Below are positions 52,348 to 63,440 of a stretch of DNA of 64,000 bases, one piece after another. Location of the stretch: positions 6,009,042 through 6,073,041 of the forward strand of contig CM037885.1 in the NCBI GenBank assembly GCA_021292165.1, written 5' to 3'. Source of the DNA: Shinisaurus crocodilurus. Its lineage: Eukaryota; Chordata; Lepidosauria; Squamata; Shinisauridae. How positions within the stretch are numbered: the stretch's first letter is position 1; the number at the start of each line of letters is the position of its first letter. Below the pieces are notes generated by a model. That model saw only the letters and a program-made list of their open reading frames with translations. It ran no database searches and was not told the origin of the DNA. A program made the translations under genes and the position numbers.

Positions 52348-52955
52348 GTGGTACAGGTGCTAAGGGCCTCAAGATTGGATTACTGCAATGCGCTCTATGC
52401 GGGGCTGCCCTTAAGGCCGCTCCTGGAGCTGGTGCGGAATGCAGCAGCTCGGCTGTTGTCGGGAGCTGCCCCTTTCCAGCACGCAACTCCTTTGCTGAAG
52501 GAACTGCACTCGGTGCCTATTCACTACCAGGCCAGGTTTAAGGTTCTGGAACTTGTGTATAAAGCCCTGAACAACTTGGGACCAGGATAGCTGAGAGAGC
52601 ACCTTCTTCCTTACCCACCTGCCCGCGCACTGAGGTCATCGGAGGACATTCTCCTGGTGGTTCCTCATGGACCCATGGCCCGACTGGAGTCCACCTGGAG
52701 AAGAGCCTTCCTTTTCCGTGGCACTCCCTGTCTCTGGAGGTTGGGCAGGCGGCAACACTGTGCTGTAATAAACACTTTTATTTCAAGAAGCCTTCCTGAA
52801 CTAACCAGTCGCAGGTTTAGTGATACAGTGTTTACTGGTCTTGTTTCTAACACGTTTTATCCTTTTATTTGTTTTAGCCTTTATTGTTCACAGCTCTGAA
52901 ATCTCCAGACTGGAACATGGAGCAGTATATAAATCTTGTAAATAAATAAATAAAA
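52348..52955 (+). mobile_element. L2-type LINE 3' end
   Basis: SRLDYCNALYAGLPLRPLLE, NAAARLLSGAAPFQHATPLL, HYQARFKVLELVYKALNNLG; then an L2 3' UTR ending GAGCAGTATATAAATCTTGT and (AAAT)n. Almost the same subfamily as 3430-4215. Confidence 0.85.
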
Positions 52956-52959
52956 TGTA

Positions 52960-54100
52960 AGTGATTAACCTACCGAAAAATCAGTTCACAGCCTAATGAA
53001 AATCTTTTGCTCAAGTTCTTGATAGGGTTGCCAATTTTTCAACTTGCCACTGTCACTTTGCCTTTAAAAGCAGCTCAGTGTGCAGACATTAAAAGTTATC
53101 AGCTTTATCTCCATCCTTATGATGTCATCTGATTATTTCTGCCTGCCAACCTGCTCCTTGGAACAAGAGCAGGCTGGGTTGAGCTATTTCTGGTCATTTG
53201 GCAGAGGATCAACCCAAAGGAGGATCTGGGTGCAAATCGGTTGAACAGAGACCGAGCACAAAGCACGGAGACAGGGAAACCTCATTCTTTTGGCCCCTTT
53301 GCTCATTTCCATTGTAGCTGGATGAGGACAGGAGAGCAAAGCAGATCTCTTTGTACTTCAATTCACTTCCAACCTTCCTGCATATAATATAATAAGCCAC
53401 ATCCAGATCTCAGAGGTAGTTTAATACATCTAGTTGCACCCTGGATGTTATCACACAGGAAACTCCAGGCTCTTCCGTTGGCGTGATCATAATCATACCA
53501 GAAACAATCCTGCCGTGGTTTTATTACTAGGGGGTTAATGAGATTGCAAGATCATTCGCAAACAACTTCATAATTTGACGGCATGGATTCAGCTCCACGG
53601 CTTCCAGCCCGGGCAAAACAGAGCCTCAGTGTTGCTTTAGATGCACGAGTTCCAGGAATTGACTTCTCCGAGACATGGATGGGTCAAACGACACTCAAAC
53701 TCATTCATTAATCTGTTGTCTTAGCCGGGTGAGTGTCCTTTGAGAGGACATGGCTATTGTCAAGAGAGGAAGAGAGACAGGCAGCAAAATCTGCAGCTTG
53801 CTCATTTTGCCAGCTCTGTCAGCAAAGTGAAAATCGACCAAAGCTTTAGAACAGCAATAAAGGGTTGCAAAAATGATTGCTATTTAAACACAGCTTGTCA
53901 GAGTTGTATTATTATTATTTTTAATAAACACTTTTGTATTTTTAACTCAAATCCATCAGGACAGAAATTATTTTCACACACACACCGCATTTGATTATCA
54001 AATTGAAAGGCTGTCCTAAGGAGGACTACCGGTAATTGTTCTCCTTGGATATGTCTACACTACACATTTAAATTTTGAACATGTCTAAGACCTATTTATA
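52960..54100. other. AT-rich sequence, probably PTGIR intron; nothing recognised
   Basis: No coding family or known repeat is apparent. It is less GC-rich than the rest of the window and lacks MITEs. Confidence 0.45.
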
Positions 54101-54106
54101 TGCTCC

Positions 54107-54170
54107 GCTGAGGAACCTTGGAAATTGACTGAGGAACCTTGGAAATCTGCTGAGGAACCTTGGAAATTGA
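54107..54170. repeat. Three-copy tandem repeat, about 22-bp unit
   Basis: GCTGAGGAACCTTGGAAATT is repeated three times with small changes (TGA or CTG at the junctions). Confidence 0.9.
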
Positions 54171-54479
54171 CATCCTGTAAAGCAGCTAAGGATCTCAAGG
54201 AAAGAATTCACACAATGCCTTCACAAAATGGCAGTTCTCGGTTTTTTGGGGGGGAAGTTGTGATAGTTAAATGGGTTTCAAGCTGGTTTAAAATGATCAA
54301 GAGACAAATTCCATCATCTACTATGGATAAGGTAAAAAGGTATGCATTCAAACTGCATACAAAAAAACCCCCTACACCTTTTGGAGCAATCCTAAGAACA
54401 TGTTTCTAAAAGGGTTGTCAACGAATTAAAAGATTTTGTTGTTGGTGATTATTAATAATCTATGTTTTAAAAGTCAGTG

Positions 54480-55090
54480 GTTCAGTTGGGCTGGGCGCTG
54501 CCTATCGAAGAATATGGCTTTATCTGAACGTGATACAAACTTTTCAGAGAATTCCATTTATTTTATTTTATATTTGATGTAAAATCATTTTTCTCTACAC
54601 AATGACTTACGTACATATACTCCAACTTTGGAAGGAAGGACACCTACCACCTGTCACTCAATGGACTGAAGGTCACACTGCACTGCTCTTGTTACATTTG
54701 AGCGTATCTCCTACAACCATCAAAGTCATATGGATGCTTACTTAGATATATGGACTGCTTATATCAGCGTTCTCCAACCTTGGGTCCCCAGATGTTTTTG
54801 GCCTACAGCTCCCAGCATGCCCCAGCCAGCTATGCTGGCTGGGGCATGCTGGGAGTTGTAGGCCAAAAACATCTGAGGACCCAAGGTTGGAGAACACTGG
54901 CTTATATGAATGCATATATTTGAAATGGAAATGTTAATCCTTTTTGTTTTCTCCCTTCCCCCCCCCCCCCTTTCCTATAGGTAATGATTACTGTGTACTG
55001 ATAGGTTTCATGATATGAATGTTTCCCCACCGTTTTTTGTTTTGTTTGTTGTTACAACTGTGTTGCAAATAAAAAGATTTTAAAAGAAAT
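54480..55090 (+). mobile_element. Probable LINE (L1-like) 3' end, split by a MITE
   Basis: 54610-54760 reads LQLWKEGHLPPVTQWTEGHT, similar in style to the L1 ORF2 C-terminus. After the inserted MITE (54765-54899) the sequence ends in GTTGCAAATAAAAAGATTTT with an A-rich tail. The clade call is tentative. Confidence 0.5.
54765..54899. repeat. Family A MITE with exact 8-bp target duplication (nested)
   Basis: 135 bp, starting CAGCGTTCTCC. Flanks GCTTATAT at 54757-54764 and 54900-54907. Inserted in the LINE-like sequence. Confidence 0.94.
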
Positions 55091-55359
55091 CTCTACGCGA
55101 TGTCAGATTCTGTGTGGGATTTTGTGCTTGCGTGTGAGAAGGAAATCAACAAAAGTCAAACAGTCCCACTTATGCCTTATTGTTTAACAATGGAAGATGG
55201 GACTCACAAGCTTAGCTTCTAACACTGTGAACGGAGTGCGACCGCAGACTTGGAACGTCCTGCGTCCTGGTTTATATAACCCACTCAGATGTCTCATTAA
55301 ATTTAATCCAGCCCTCGTTTCTCTCTTTTGCTCTGCTGCTGCTGTGAAGCTATGTGGGA

Positions 55360-55720
55360 TCTAGGGATAGGGGAAAGGCGAAGTTACCTAATTTCACACT
55401 TCCGAACCACTAAGCAACCCAAAACTCGGTTATCCTTCAGGATTTGAATTTTCCGAATGTTGCAGTGGATTTTTTTTCCCAATCAAAGCATGCATACAAG
55501 GGGAAATAACATTTCAAAGGCACTATATTAGGAAAAAATGCTTGCAAAAAATGTGTGACTGAGGCACAAATGTATACCAAAAAGATATGCATGTATTGGG
55601 AGAAATGTGCCCGAAGATGCTTGTGAAGATGCTTACGAATTTTCATGCAAACTTTTAAAGGGGGAAAAATTGAGCTGAATTTAAGGTCGGAAGAAACAGA
55701 AATGTTCCGTCCCTAACAGA
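55360..55720. repeat. Old DNA-element-like repeat, related to 280-560
   Basis: It has TTTTCCGAATGTTGCAGTGG, ACAAATGTATACC, GAAATGTGCCCGAAGATGC and GAAATGTTCCGTCCCTAACA. The same kinds of words occur inverted at 280-560. Ends near CTAGGGATAGGGG and CCGTCCCTAAC suggest a TAGGGA-type inverted terminus. Confidence 0.5.
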
Positions 55721-55909
55721 ATAGTTTAGCCAGCACAGCAGCTTTTTGGAAAGGGAGCCAACTGGAAAAAAAAGCAGTTCTAGTTTTGTCATCTTAACCA
55801 TGACGCAGGTGGGGATGCACCGTGGAAGCAGCTGAGCCTCACAAAAGCATGGGCTGTCTTGTCAGAAGGAACCGTTTTGAAGTGCGCGAGCATCTCTTCT
55901 CCCACAGAG

Positions 55910-56038
55910 AGGCAGCCTTCTTCAACCACTTGGTGCTAAACTACAACTCCCACTATCCCCTGCCCAATGTGGCCAATGTCTGGGAATGATGGGAGTTGTA
56001 GTCCAAACATCTGGAGGGCACCAGGTTGAGGAAGGCGG
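55910..56038. repeat. Palindromic MITE, family B
   Basis: GGCAGCCTTCTTCAACCACT, AACTACAACTCCCACTATCC, GATGGGAGTTGTAGTCCAAA and GGTTGAGGAAGGCGGC. Confidence 0.75.
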
Positions 56039-56342
56039 CTTTAAAAGAACAGTGGTTAATCCGGATTTAGACATCCTGAGATGGGGGTCCCCAACATTCT
56101 TGGACCCGTGGGCATATTTGGGGATTTGAGAAACGGCTGTGGTGGGCACCACCACAAAATGGCTCCCATGGAGAATGTGGCGAGTCACATGATGGCTGCT
56201 GTGGGGGGCCTGGCTAATTAGAAGTGAGCCAACGAGGCGGGTGGGTAGTCCATGCATAGGGTTGCACTCTTGGTTAAAAGAAACACATGCCATACCCATA
56301 TCACTACCTTGAATGGGGTATCATGATTTTTTCTGTCTAGAC

Positions 56343-56480
56343 CAGGGCTCTCCAACCTCGGGTCGCCAGAGATGTTGCTGGAATACAGCTCCCAGAATCC
56401 CTTGCCATTAGCCAGGCTGGCTGGGTATGCTGGGAGCTGTAGGCCAGCAACATCTGGGGACCCAAGGTTGGAGAGCCCTG
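56343..56480. repeat. MITE related to family A (CAGGGCTCTCCAACC ends)
   Basis: Inverted ends CAGGGCTCTCCAACCTCGGG and GGTTGGAGAGCCCTG, core ATACAGCTCCCAGAATCCC / GCTGGGAGCTGTAGGCCAGC. This is a variant subfamily. Confidence 0.85.
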
Positions 56481-56519
56481 CTCTACGGTCTACTGAGCTT
56501 GATGTGGCTCAGACCATCA

Positions 56520-56612
56520 CCTGTTACCTGAGGTGCTGGGGATTCCACCTGGCACCTCTTGCCTGTAAAGCAGGGGCTATATACCACCTGAGCTACAGCC
56601 CTCCCTCAAAAT
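56520..56612 (-). mobile_element. tRNA-headed SINE fragment
   Basis: The minus strand carries GGGCTGTAGCTCAGGTGGTA (A box) and a degenerate B box near AGGTGGAATCCCCAGC. Confidence 0.7.
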
Positions 56613-56696
56613 CATGCCATCTAATCAACTCGAACGTGGCAGACTTATAAGTCCAACAAAGTGTATTCGAAGAGTGCCTTTCCCACAACCGACCTA

Positions 56697-56719
56697 CACA
56701 CACACACACACACACACAC
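56697..56719. repeat. (CA)n microsatellite
   Basis: About 11 CA units. Confidence 0.9.
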
Positions 56720-56934
56720 GAAAATTAGGTAGAAGTGTTTCCCCATTCACAAGAAACAGGGCCAGCCCAGGACATTTTGCTGCCTGGCACAGACCAGGAA
56801 ATGTTGCCCTCACCTGACTACCTGATTCGAGGTGCGTAGGACCCAAAGCCAGCCAAGGCATTTTGGCACATGAGGCAGAAAATCTCACAAGCACCTTTCC
56901 CCAGCCATGGCAGTACAAATACAGGAACAACAAA

Positions 56935-57050
56935 TTAGCATGTTTAGGCAGAAAAAGAGTCCTACAAAGCCATGAATGGTTGGCTGGGGCATGCTGGGAG
57001 TTGTAGGCCTTTTTTTCTGCCTAAACATGCGTAGGAGTGCACCCTAATTT
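56935..57050. repeat. Inverted-repeat element (GCATGTTTAGGCAG type)
   Basis: GCATGTTTAGGCAGAAAAAG and CTTTTTTTCTGCCTAAACAT, with GGGGCATGCTGGGAGTTGTA between. Related to 1453-1600. Confidence 0.75.
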
Positions 57051-57149
57051 GTTTTTTTTTTTGATATTTTTTAACTTGTATTGCTGCTCTTAGATTCTGT
57101 AGATTATTTTTTTTGAATATTATATTCAGTGTTCCTTGATGTTTTGTGT

Positions 57150-57270
57150 TCATGTCTTTTAGATTGTGAGCCTGAGGGCAGGGACTGTCTTATTAAGTTG
57201 TGTAAGCCACTCTGAGAGCCTTTTCTGGCTGAAGAGCGGGGTATAAATGAAATAAATAAATAAATAGGAG
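57150..57270 (+). mobile_element. Retroelement 3' end with (AAAT)n tail
   Basis: TTTTAGATTGTGAGCCTGAG, GCAGGGACTGTCTTATTAAG and GAGCGGGGTATAAATGAAAT, ending in ATAAATAAATAAATA, a common reptile LINE/SINE 3' end. Confidence 0.65.
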
Positions 57271-57846
57271 TGCACCTTGAAGCAACTAACAATTTGCCAC
57301 CCTCTCAGGGCAGCCCAGATCTGCTGCCTGATGTGGCTGGCCCTGAAAAGAAAGCATGGCTGGTGTGTGTGTGTTTGCGCATGTGTGTGTGTGTTTTACA
57401 AAGTTATAGTTCATAAAATTGCACTACAGTGTTGATGATGGGAAATAAAAGGAAAAAGTATGTGTGTGTGTTTGCGTGTGCGGAGGCAGGGTGGGGGAAA
57501 GTTGTAGCAATTCCGCCACAGGTTGGTGAGACGGCTTCTGTTGTTGACTTTAAACCTCCTGATCTTTGCCCCATTTTGAGTTATTTTAAGGAAGGCAATG
57601 AATCACAGAAGACCAAGTGCTGGGGCTGCCACGTAACTGATGGGAGAAAGAGGAAAGACATCGCAGAAGGGATGCAAAAAAACACGTTAGCCCTTACTCT
57701 AAACCCCAGGGAACGGAGGGGGAGGCACATTGGCTGCTTGCTAAATGTCCTTTTTTTAAAAAAGGGTTGTGGGGCCCAAGCAAGCCTGCAGCCCAGCATG
57801 TTGCCACTTCTCACAAACATCCGTATATAACCAGGAGCCATTAGCG

Positions 57847-57981
57847 CAGTGTTTCTCAACCTTGGGTCCCCAGATGTTTTTGGCCTACAACTCCCAGCAT
57901 GCCCCAGCCAGCATAGCTGGCTGGGGCATGCTGGGAGTTGTAGGCCAAAAACATCTGGGGACCCAAGGTTGAGAAACACTG
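57847..57981. repeat. Family A MITE with exact 8-bp target duplication
   Basis: 135 bp with ends CAGTGTTTCTCAACC (a terminal subfamily variant). Flanks CATTAGCG at 57839-57846 and 57982-57989. Confidence 0.95.
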
Positions 57982-58184
57982 CATTAGCGTAATGCGACAG
58001 AAAATGGACAGCAGCGGCCGGCTCAGAAGCGGATTCTGAAATCAAAGATCATTGCACAGGAAGACGCGATTCTCTGGACAATGCTCTCAGTGCAGACCAC
58101 GCGGCTTTGGTGGTTATCCGTGTGCCTCTGAGGCACGTGGATCTGCCAACAGCCCAAGCCACATGGATTGGTGCTTAGACTATG

Positions 58185-58505
58185 TCTGGGTTCAGACAAC
58201 AAGATAACCCATGCTCAAGGGTTGAGTATGGGTTGTCGTTGAACTGTGGGTTATCGTGTTCTCTGAACCCAGCTGAGATAACAAACCATGGTGAACAAAA
58301 CAACCCACAGTTCACAACCCAGCAACAGACCGTGGGCTCTCTTCATGGGTTGTTCACGGTTAACAAGCCATGGCTTGTTAGTGCGGCTGGGTTCAGACAA
58401 CACGATAACCCACGTTTCAACAACAACCCGCAGTTCAATGACAACCCACACTCAACCCATACTCAACCCTTGAGTGTGGGTTATCGTGTTGTCTGGACCC
58501 AGTCC
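58185..58505. repeat. Compound fold-back built on GGGTTCAGACAACACGATAA
   Basis: The motif GGGTTCAGACAACA-GATAACCCA occurs direct at 58189 and 58389 and inverted near 58249-58272 and 58478-58501. The inner halves contain TTGAACTGTGGGTTATCGTG and ACCCGCAGTTCAATGACAAC. The word recurs as ATCGTGTTGTGCGAACCCAG at 58523. Confidence 0.8.
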
Positions 58506-58990
58506 ATGCCATGTTGTCATTTATCGTGTTGTGCGAACCCAGGATGGATTTGCCAGGGTGGCTTAAGTTTGGGTTATAAGCCACCCTGGGTTATTGTCTC
58601 ATCCAAACTCGGATGACACTACCCGTCGTGGGTCAAGACAAACCGCTAGCAAGTCACTTGGCAAGACCCCCTTGGGGTTGAAACCCCTTGGAGTTTTCAT
58701 CTCCACAAGGAGCAGGCCCTTTTGTAAAGCTCCTGGGTCTTGACTGCCCACTCAGGACCAAGCCACTCCGAAACACTTTGCATTGCGACAGGGGACAATA
58801 TATTCTTTCTGGGAAAATCCATCCCCTCCCCAGCAGCGACTGTGAGGAAGGATTACCGCTAACCTCAGAGGGAACAAGGCATCCTGAGGGGAGGTGGCAG
58901 ATGACATCAGCATCCCTGCTGATCAAAAAGTGCCGGCGCTGGGTCCCTGCAAGCCCTGGCTCCACGACACCACTGCTGTAGCGTATACAG

Positions 58991-59160
58991 GCCTGCGGCT
59001 CACGCTGGCTCAGCTTGTCTGAGCGTGGAAAGCTAAGCAGGGTCAAGCCTGGTGATTACTTGGATGGGAGACCCCCTCCTCTGGTTTCCTGCACTGAGCA
59101 GGGGGTTGGACTCGATGGCCTTGGAGGCCCCTTCCGACTCTATGATCTATGAATCTATGA
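58991..59160 (+). mobile_element. Chimeric SINE: 5S rRNA-derived head joined to CR1 3' tail
   Basis: 58991-59073 resembles 5S rRNA: GCCTGCGGCTCA, AAGCTAAGCAGGGTC (box A), GCCTGGTGATTACTTGGATG and GGGAGACC (box C). It runs directly into CTGCACTGAGCAGGGGGTTG, GACTCGATGGCCTTGGAGGC and CTATGATCTATGAATCTATG, the CR1 3' end. About 20 bases of the 5S region between the start and box A are shortened. Confidence 0.85.
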
Positions 59161-59860
59161 AATGCAACTAAAATCAAGTTTCAGTAGTTAGTAGATCTAT
59201 CAAGGGCTAGATCTATCCCTGGAACAGCCCAACCCCCAGTATTCCAGAAACAACGCAGCTGAATGAGAATGAGAAGAAGGCAGCTGGAAGGCTCTGCCCG
59301 CCTCCCTCCTCTAGCTTACCCGCATGCCCCTATGACCGATATGCCTCTGCCGTGAGTGGCAGAAGGATGGAGACAGCAAGGCACCCGCCTCACACCCTCC
59401 CTGAAACCACAAGGAGGAGATGCTCTGATGATTGCCGTCTGGGCTTTTTCCTGGTCTGTTCAATCAATTCTGCTGCTAATTGCTCTTATTTTTCATCGTC
59501 CTCATTTTGACTCTCTGTGCAGCGCGCTGCTGTTGTTCTTTAAGGGAGGGGCGCTCTTCTAAGAGGATGCACATGCATTTGCGGCGCATGCCTACGTGCG
59601 CATTATCTGCGTACGCATGTATCTCCCACTGCAAGTGTTTGACGTTGTCCCATATCATCGTCATCCCCATAAAAACCAGATATGGAATCCTCTCGACGAC
59701 GTCAAAGTTAGAAATAGGAAACCTTTGTCTTGTGTTACTTGGAAAATGTGCATCTTTTCACACCGAGGAGCAGTCCCTCACCTCTCCTTGCGTATGCTCT
59801 CTTGCAGCATGCTTCCTTATGGGATAGCGCGCTTCTACATAATGGCGTATGTGGCCTATG
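59161..59860. other. Probable PTGIR intron, nothing recognised
   Basis: No coding family. Short inverted words (GCATGCCTACGTGCGCATTA) occur near 59586. Confidence 0.4.
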
Positions 59861-59869
59861 GATTTCCAT

Positions 59870-60143
59870 TTGGCAGAGACGTGGAGACGGGCCGTCTCTG
59901 CAGTGGTGCCCGCCCTGTGGAAGCATCTCCCCTCTGAGGTACATGATCAGGTTTCAACGCTGGCGTGAAAAAACGTATCTGTTTACTTTGGCTTCCCCGC
60001 CAGCCGACGACAGCTGCCTTGGTAACAAGCTCACGATACTATGGTGGGTGAATGTCTGTGCATGGGAGGCCTTCGTTTGTTTCTATTCTTTTGTAAACCA
60101 CTCTGGGATTTGTCTCAAATGAGAAGCGATATATAAATATACA
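59870..60143 (+). mobile_element. L2-type LINE 3' end, partial
   Basis: GTCTCTGCAGTGGTGCCCGC, CTGTGGAAGCATCTCCCCTC, then TTGTAAACCACTCTGGGATT and AGAAGCGATATATAAATATA, typical of an L2 3' UTR. Confidence 0.6.
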
Positions 60144-60151
60144 CCCTATTT

Positions 60152-60273
60152 CAGTGTTCTCCAACCTTGGGTCCCCAGATGTTTTTGGCCTACAACTCCC
60201 AGCATGCGCTGGCTGGGGCATGCTGGGAGTTGTAGGCCAAAAACATCTGGGGACCCAAGGTTGGAGAACACTG
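60152..60273. repeat. Family A MITE with exact 8-bp target duplication
   Basis: 122 bp. Flanks CCCTATTT at 60144-60151 and 60274-60281. It separates an L2 tail on its left from a CR1 copy on its right. Confidence 0.94.
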
Positions 60274-60280
60274 CCCTATT

Positions 60281-60775
60281 TAAGAAGGACATAGACAAAC
60301 TGGAGAGGGTTCAGAGGAGGGCAACAAGGATGATAAAGGGACTGGAAACAAGGCCCTATGAGGAGAGACTGAAAGAACTGGGCACGTTTAGCCTTCAGAA
60401 GAGGAGACTGAGGGGAGATATGATTGCACTCTTCCAGTATTTGAAGGGATGTCACACAGAGGAGGGCAAAGATCTCTTCTCGATTAGGTATCCCAGTTTG
60501 CAGGACACGGAATAATGGGCTCAAGTTACAGGAACCTAGATTCCACCTAAACACCAGGAAAAATTTCCTGACTGTCAGAGCAATAAGACAATGGAATCAA
60601 CTACCTAGGGAGGTCGTGGGCTCTCCCACTCTGGAGGCATTCAAGGTGCAGCTGGACAGCCATCTGTCAGAGATGCTTTGACCTAGATTCCTGCATTGAG
60701 CAGGGGGTTGGACTCGATGGCCTTGTAGGCCCCTTCCAACTCTACTTTTCTATGATTCTATGATTCTATGATTTA
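60281..60775 (+). mobile_element. CR1-type LINE 3' end
   Basis: [51 protein letters not shown], then TTGAGCAGGGGGTTGGACTC and three ATTCTATG units. Very similar to 42240-42800. Confidence 0.9.
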
Positions 60776-60779
60776 CACC

Positions 60780-61115
60780 AAATCAGCCCAAGATCATCTG
60801 AGAAGGCCTTACTGGTGGTCCCACAGCCAACAGTGTGTCGCCAGGTAACAGCACGTGAGTGGCCTTGGTGGTGGCACCCACCCTCTGGAGCATCCTTCCA
60901 CGCTTTGTTTAAGAGGCAGGAACTGTGGAGACTTTAGTCACCTCGTGAAGAGGGAACTGTTTAATCAGGCTTTTCCTGACTTGCAACTGACCACAACGCT
61001 GCTCTGTTTTACTGTTTCCTTGTATTAATTATTTTATATTGTTTTTTTAAAAATATATAAATTTTAAAATTATTTTTAATACTGTATTACATGTATTTTA
61101 TGTAAACCACTTAGA
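60780..61115 (+). mobile_element. L2-like LINE 3' remnant
   Basis: GGCACCCACCCTCTGGAGCA, GAGGGAACTGTTTAATCAGG and TTTATGTAAACCACTTAGAG, an L2 3' UTR pattern. No open reading frame. Confidence 0.55.
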
Positions 61116-61162
61116 GAGCAATCCGCTTGACAGAGTCTAGATGGCCATAGGAGAGGTCGGGG

Positions 61163-61430
61163 GTCCCAGCTCCATCCAACCTCGGAAACGTGCTCCGAGG
61201 TTGGAGCTGGGACTCCGACCTCGGAGCACCCGCCCTTCACCTTCGCAGCTGGCATGGAAAGAACCACGCCGGCTGTGGCTCCGAGGTCAGAAGACCGACC
61301 TCGGAGCCGGAGGTTTGTGGGCAGGGCGGGGAGGAGACAGGCTCCGCCAGCACATCAGCCTCTTCTGCCTTGCGTTCTGGGGCAAAAGACTTAGATGGCC
61401 TGAAATTGGCCGTCTTAGTCTTTTGCGGGG
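61163..61430. repeat. GC-rich inverted-repeat element
   Basis: GTCCCAGCTCCATCCAACCT pairs with AGGTTGGAGCTGGGAC (61163-61213), and GCAAAAGACTTAGATGGCC pairs with GGCCGTCTTAGTCTTTTGC (61382-61427). Several GACCTCGGAGC words lie between. Confidence 0.6.
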
Positions 61431-61559
61431 CGGGAGTGACCTCCGCCCCTGCGCTTCTTCTGCCCTCCATTGGATGCCCGTAATCCTCTGACTGAGTTCG
61501 GAAGGTGACGGGCAGCCACACTGGATTGCGCTGTTAGAGATTCTAGGATATCAAGCGGT

Positions 61560-62635
61560 GTAGAAATAGTTTAAATAAATAAATATTGCTAATTAATAAA
61601 CAATAAATAATAGATGATTGTACATAGCGGTTCCAAATGATCATCACCGGCTGTGGTATGCGCACTTTGTGGAGCCTTGGTGATCATGTGCTCACATCAA
61701 CATGCCTACACACGAAGGTCAGGAAATTTAACTTCCAGAGAACCAGAAGATGGGACTGAAATGTGATGATCTTGTGCACAACGGACCATATGAATATTTC
61801 CGAAAATATACCTATGGTATATACCGTAACTGTCTTCCCCCCTCCTCCTCCTCCTCAAGCAGAACAGGGCAAATGAGGAACAGTATTTTACCAGCAACAG
61901 CTACCAAAAATAGTGACTGTCCCTGGTAAATAGAGACAGTTGGAATATATTTGATATTGCCTTAAAAAAGAAAAGAAAAAGCAACAACCAAATGAAAACT
62001 CCAAAACACGAAAATAATTCAAAGCGCCAAATGTAGCGCTAGGCTGAACTGATAGTCTTGACTTGTTTTTCTAAACACCCACAAGGAGAAGAGACATGAC
62101 TCCTCTGGTGATCTCACTCCCACCGCATCTGGGTTTCAGATAACACAAGGGGGAAACTCTTATCTCTTACGAGATGTAAAAACCAAAAACCAAAACCAAA
62201 AATACTCTTAACATGGCCTTTTTGCAAGTAATCTTTGAATCTGGAAAAGAGCGGTCCTTTGAACCTTTCTGGGAATCTTTCCCTCCCACCTTTCTCCTGA
62301 AACCCAAGATAGCATCTAGGTAGACAACAGGAAAACTAGTTGGTACAAATCCACATAGCAGATATGGAGATGCAGGGGGTTAAGTCCTGCCCTGGCCTGG
62401 GCACCTCGCCCCTTAATTGTCTTAGTTTTGGTGGTGGTGAGACTGGCTGTGGCCAGTCGGTGGAAAGGGGAAACGCAGTCTTGGCATGCTCAGAGACCCT
62501 CTTGTTGTTGCCATCTCCTGGCATGCTGAGCGCTGGCATAAAAAATGGGATGTGGGGTTCAACTCCTGCTGAGTGGGCGATTCCTCCACCCCCAAGTTTC
62601 CTTAAGAATAGGATCAGCCCAGGGCCAGCTGCCTC
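61560..62635. other. Intron or intergenic sequence, nothing recognised
   Basis: Only short AT repeats (AAATAAATAAATA at 61573) and low-complexity AAACCAAAAACCAAAACC near 62180 are seen. Confidence 0.45.
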
Positions 62636-62712
62636 ATAGATCATCGAGTGGGAAGGGGCCTGCAAGGCCATCGAGTCCAACCCCCTGCTCAATGCAGGAA
62701 ACCAGAGGAGGG
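62636..62712 (-). mobile_element. CR1-type LINE, extreme 3' end
   Basis: The plus strand has GGGGCCTGCAAGGCCATCGA and GTCCAACCCCCTGCTCAATG, the complement of the CR1 3' end. Confidence 0.75.
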
Positions 62713-63365
62713 GTCCAGGGCCGGATTAAGAGCATTATGGGCCTGGTGCTGAGGATTTTGGTGAGCCTTTTTATGGAAATAAATAAAATGAAGACGCAAT
62801 TTTATATTAAAACAAATTAAATATTTTAATTACCATTAAAGTGCCAAAACTCCGGGTACCGCCCCAAAGTTAGGGCCGCACTCTCCATCTCTCTCTTCCT
62901 GCTGTCCCGAGAGAAAAGTGCCACGCACCTGCTTCCGGTCCTCCTGTCCACTGCTTTGCCACCCAGTCGTGGAAACGGCAGTGAGGGTGAAGGGGGGGGG
63001 GGGCAGCCGCTGCCACCAGTCTGTGTTGACAGTGCTGGGCCAAAGGGACCAAGCGGAATGTATTATAAATAAATAAGACTCTTTCCCCCCCCCCCTTTTG
63101 CTGCAACAGGCTAACAAGGCTGCCGCCCTTCTGGAAATGAGCCACTTTGTCCAGTTTGTACCCAGAGGGGTTAAACGGTGCAGGGGGTGGGGGAGGGGAG
63201 AGCAGGGTCTTTGGGTCCATTTTCAATGTTCTGCTACGGCTGATATCGGGTAGTTGAATCCATGTTAGAAATAGGAAACCAAAGAGGGACAGAGGTTTAT
63301 GTTTTGTTTTGTAGGTGAATTCATCTGGAATTATGCAGAAGTGTGGTTCTGTATAGGTGGCCGTG
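62713..63365. other. Non-coding; part of a hAT-like end
   Basis: CAGGGCCGGATTAAGAGCAT at 62715 resembles a hAT end. The matching right end is not clear. A and G/C homopolymers occur near 63000 and 63085. Confidence 0.4.
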
Positions 63366-63440
63366 CGAGATCCCGTACATGTTTACCAGGCAGTAAGCCC
63401 CATGGAGTTCAATGGGCTTACTTCCAGGCAGTCATGCATA
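63366..63440. repeat. Short dispersed reptile repeat
   Basis: GCAGTAAGCCCCATGGAGTT and CAATGGGCTTACTTCCAGGC form a nearly palindromic unit common in reptile genomes. Confidence 0.6.
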
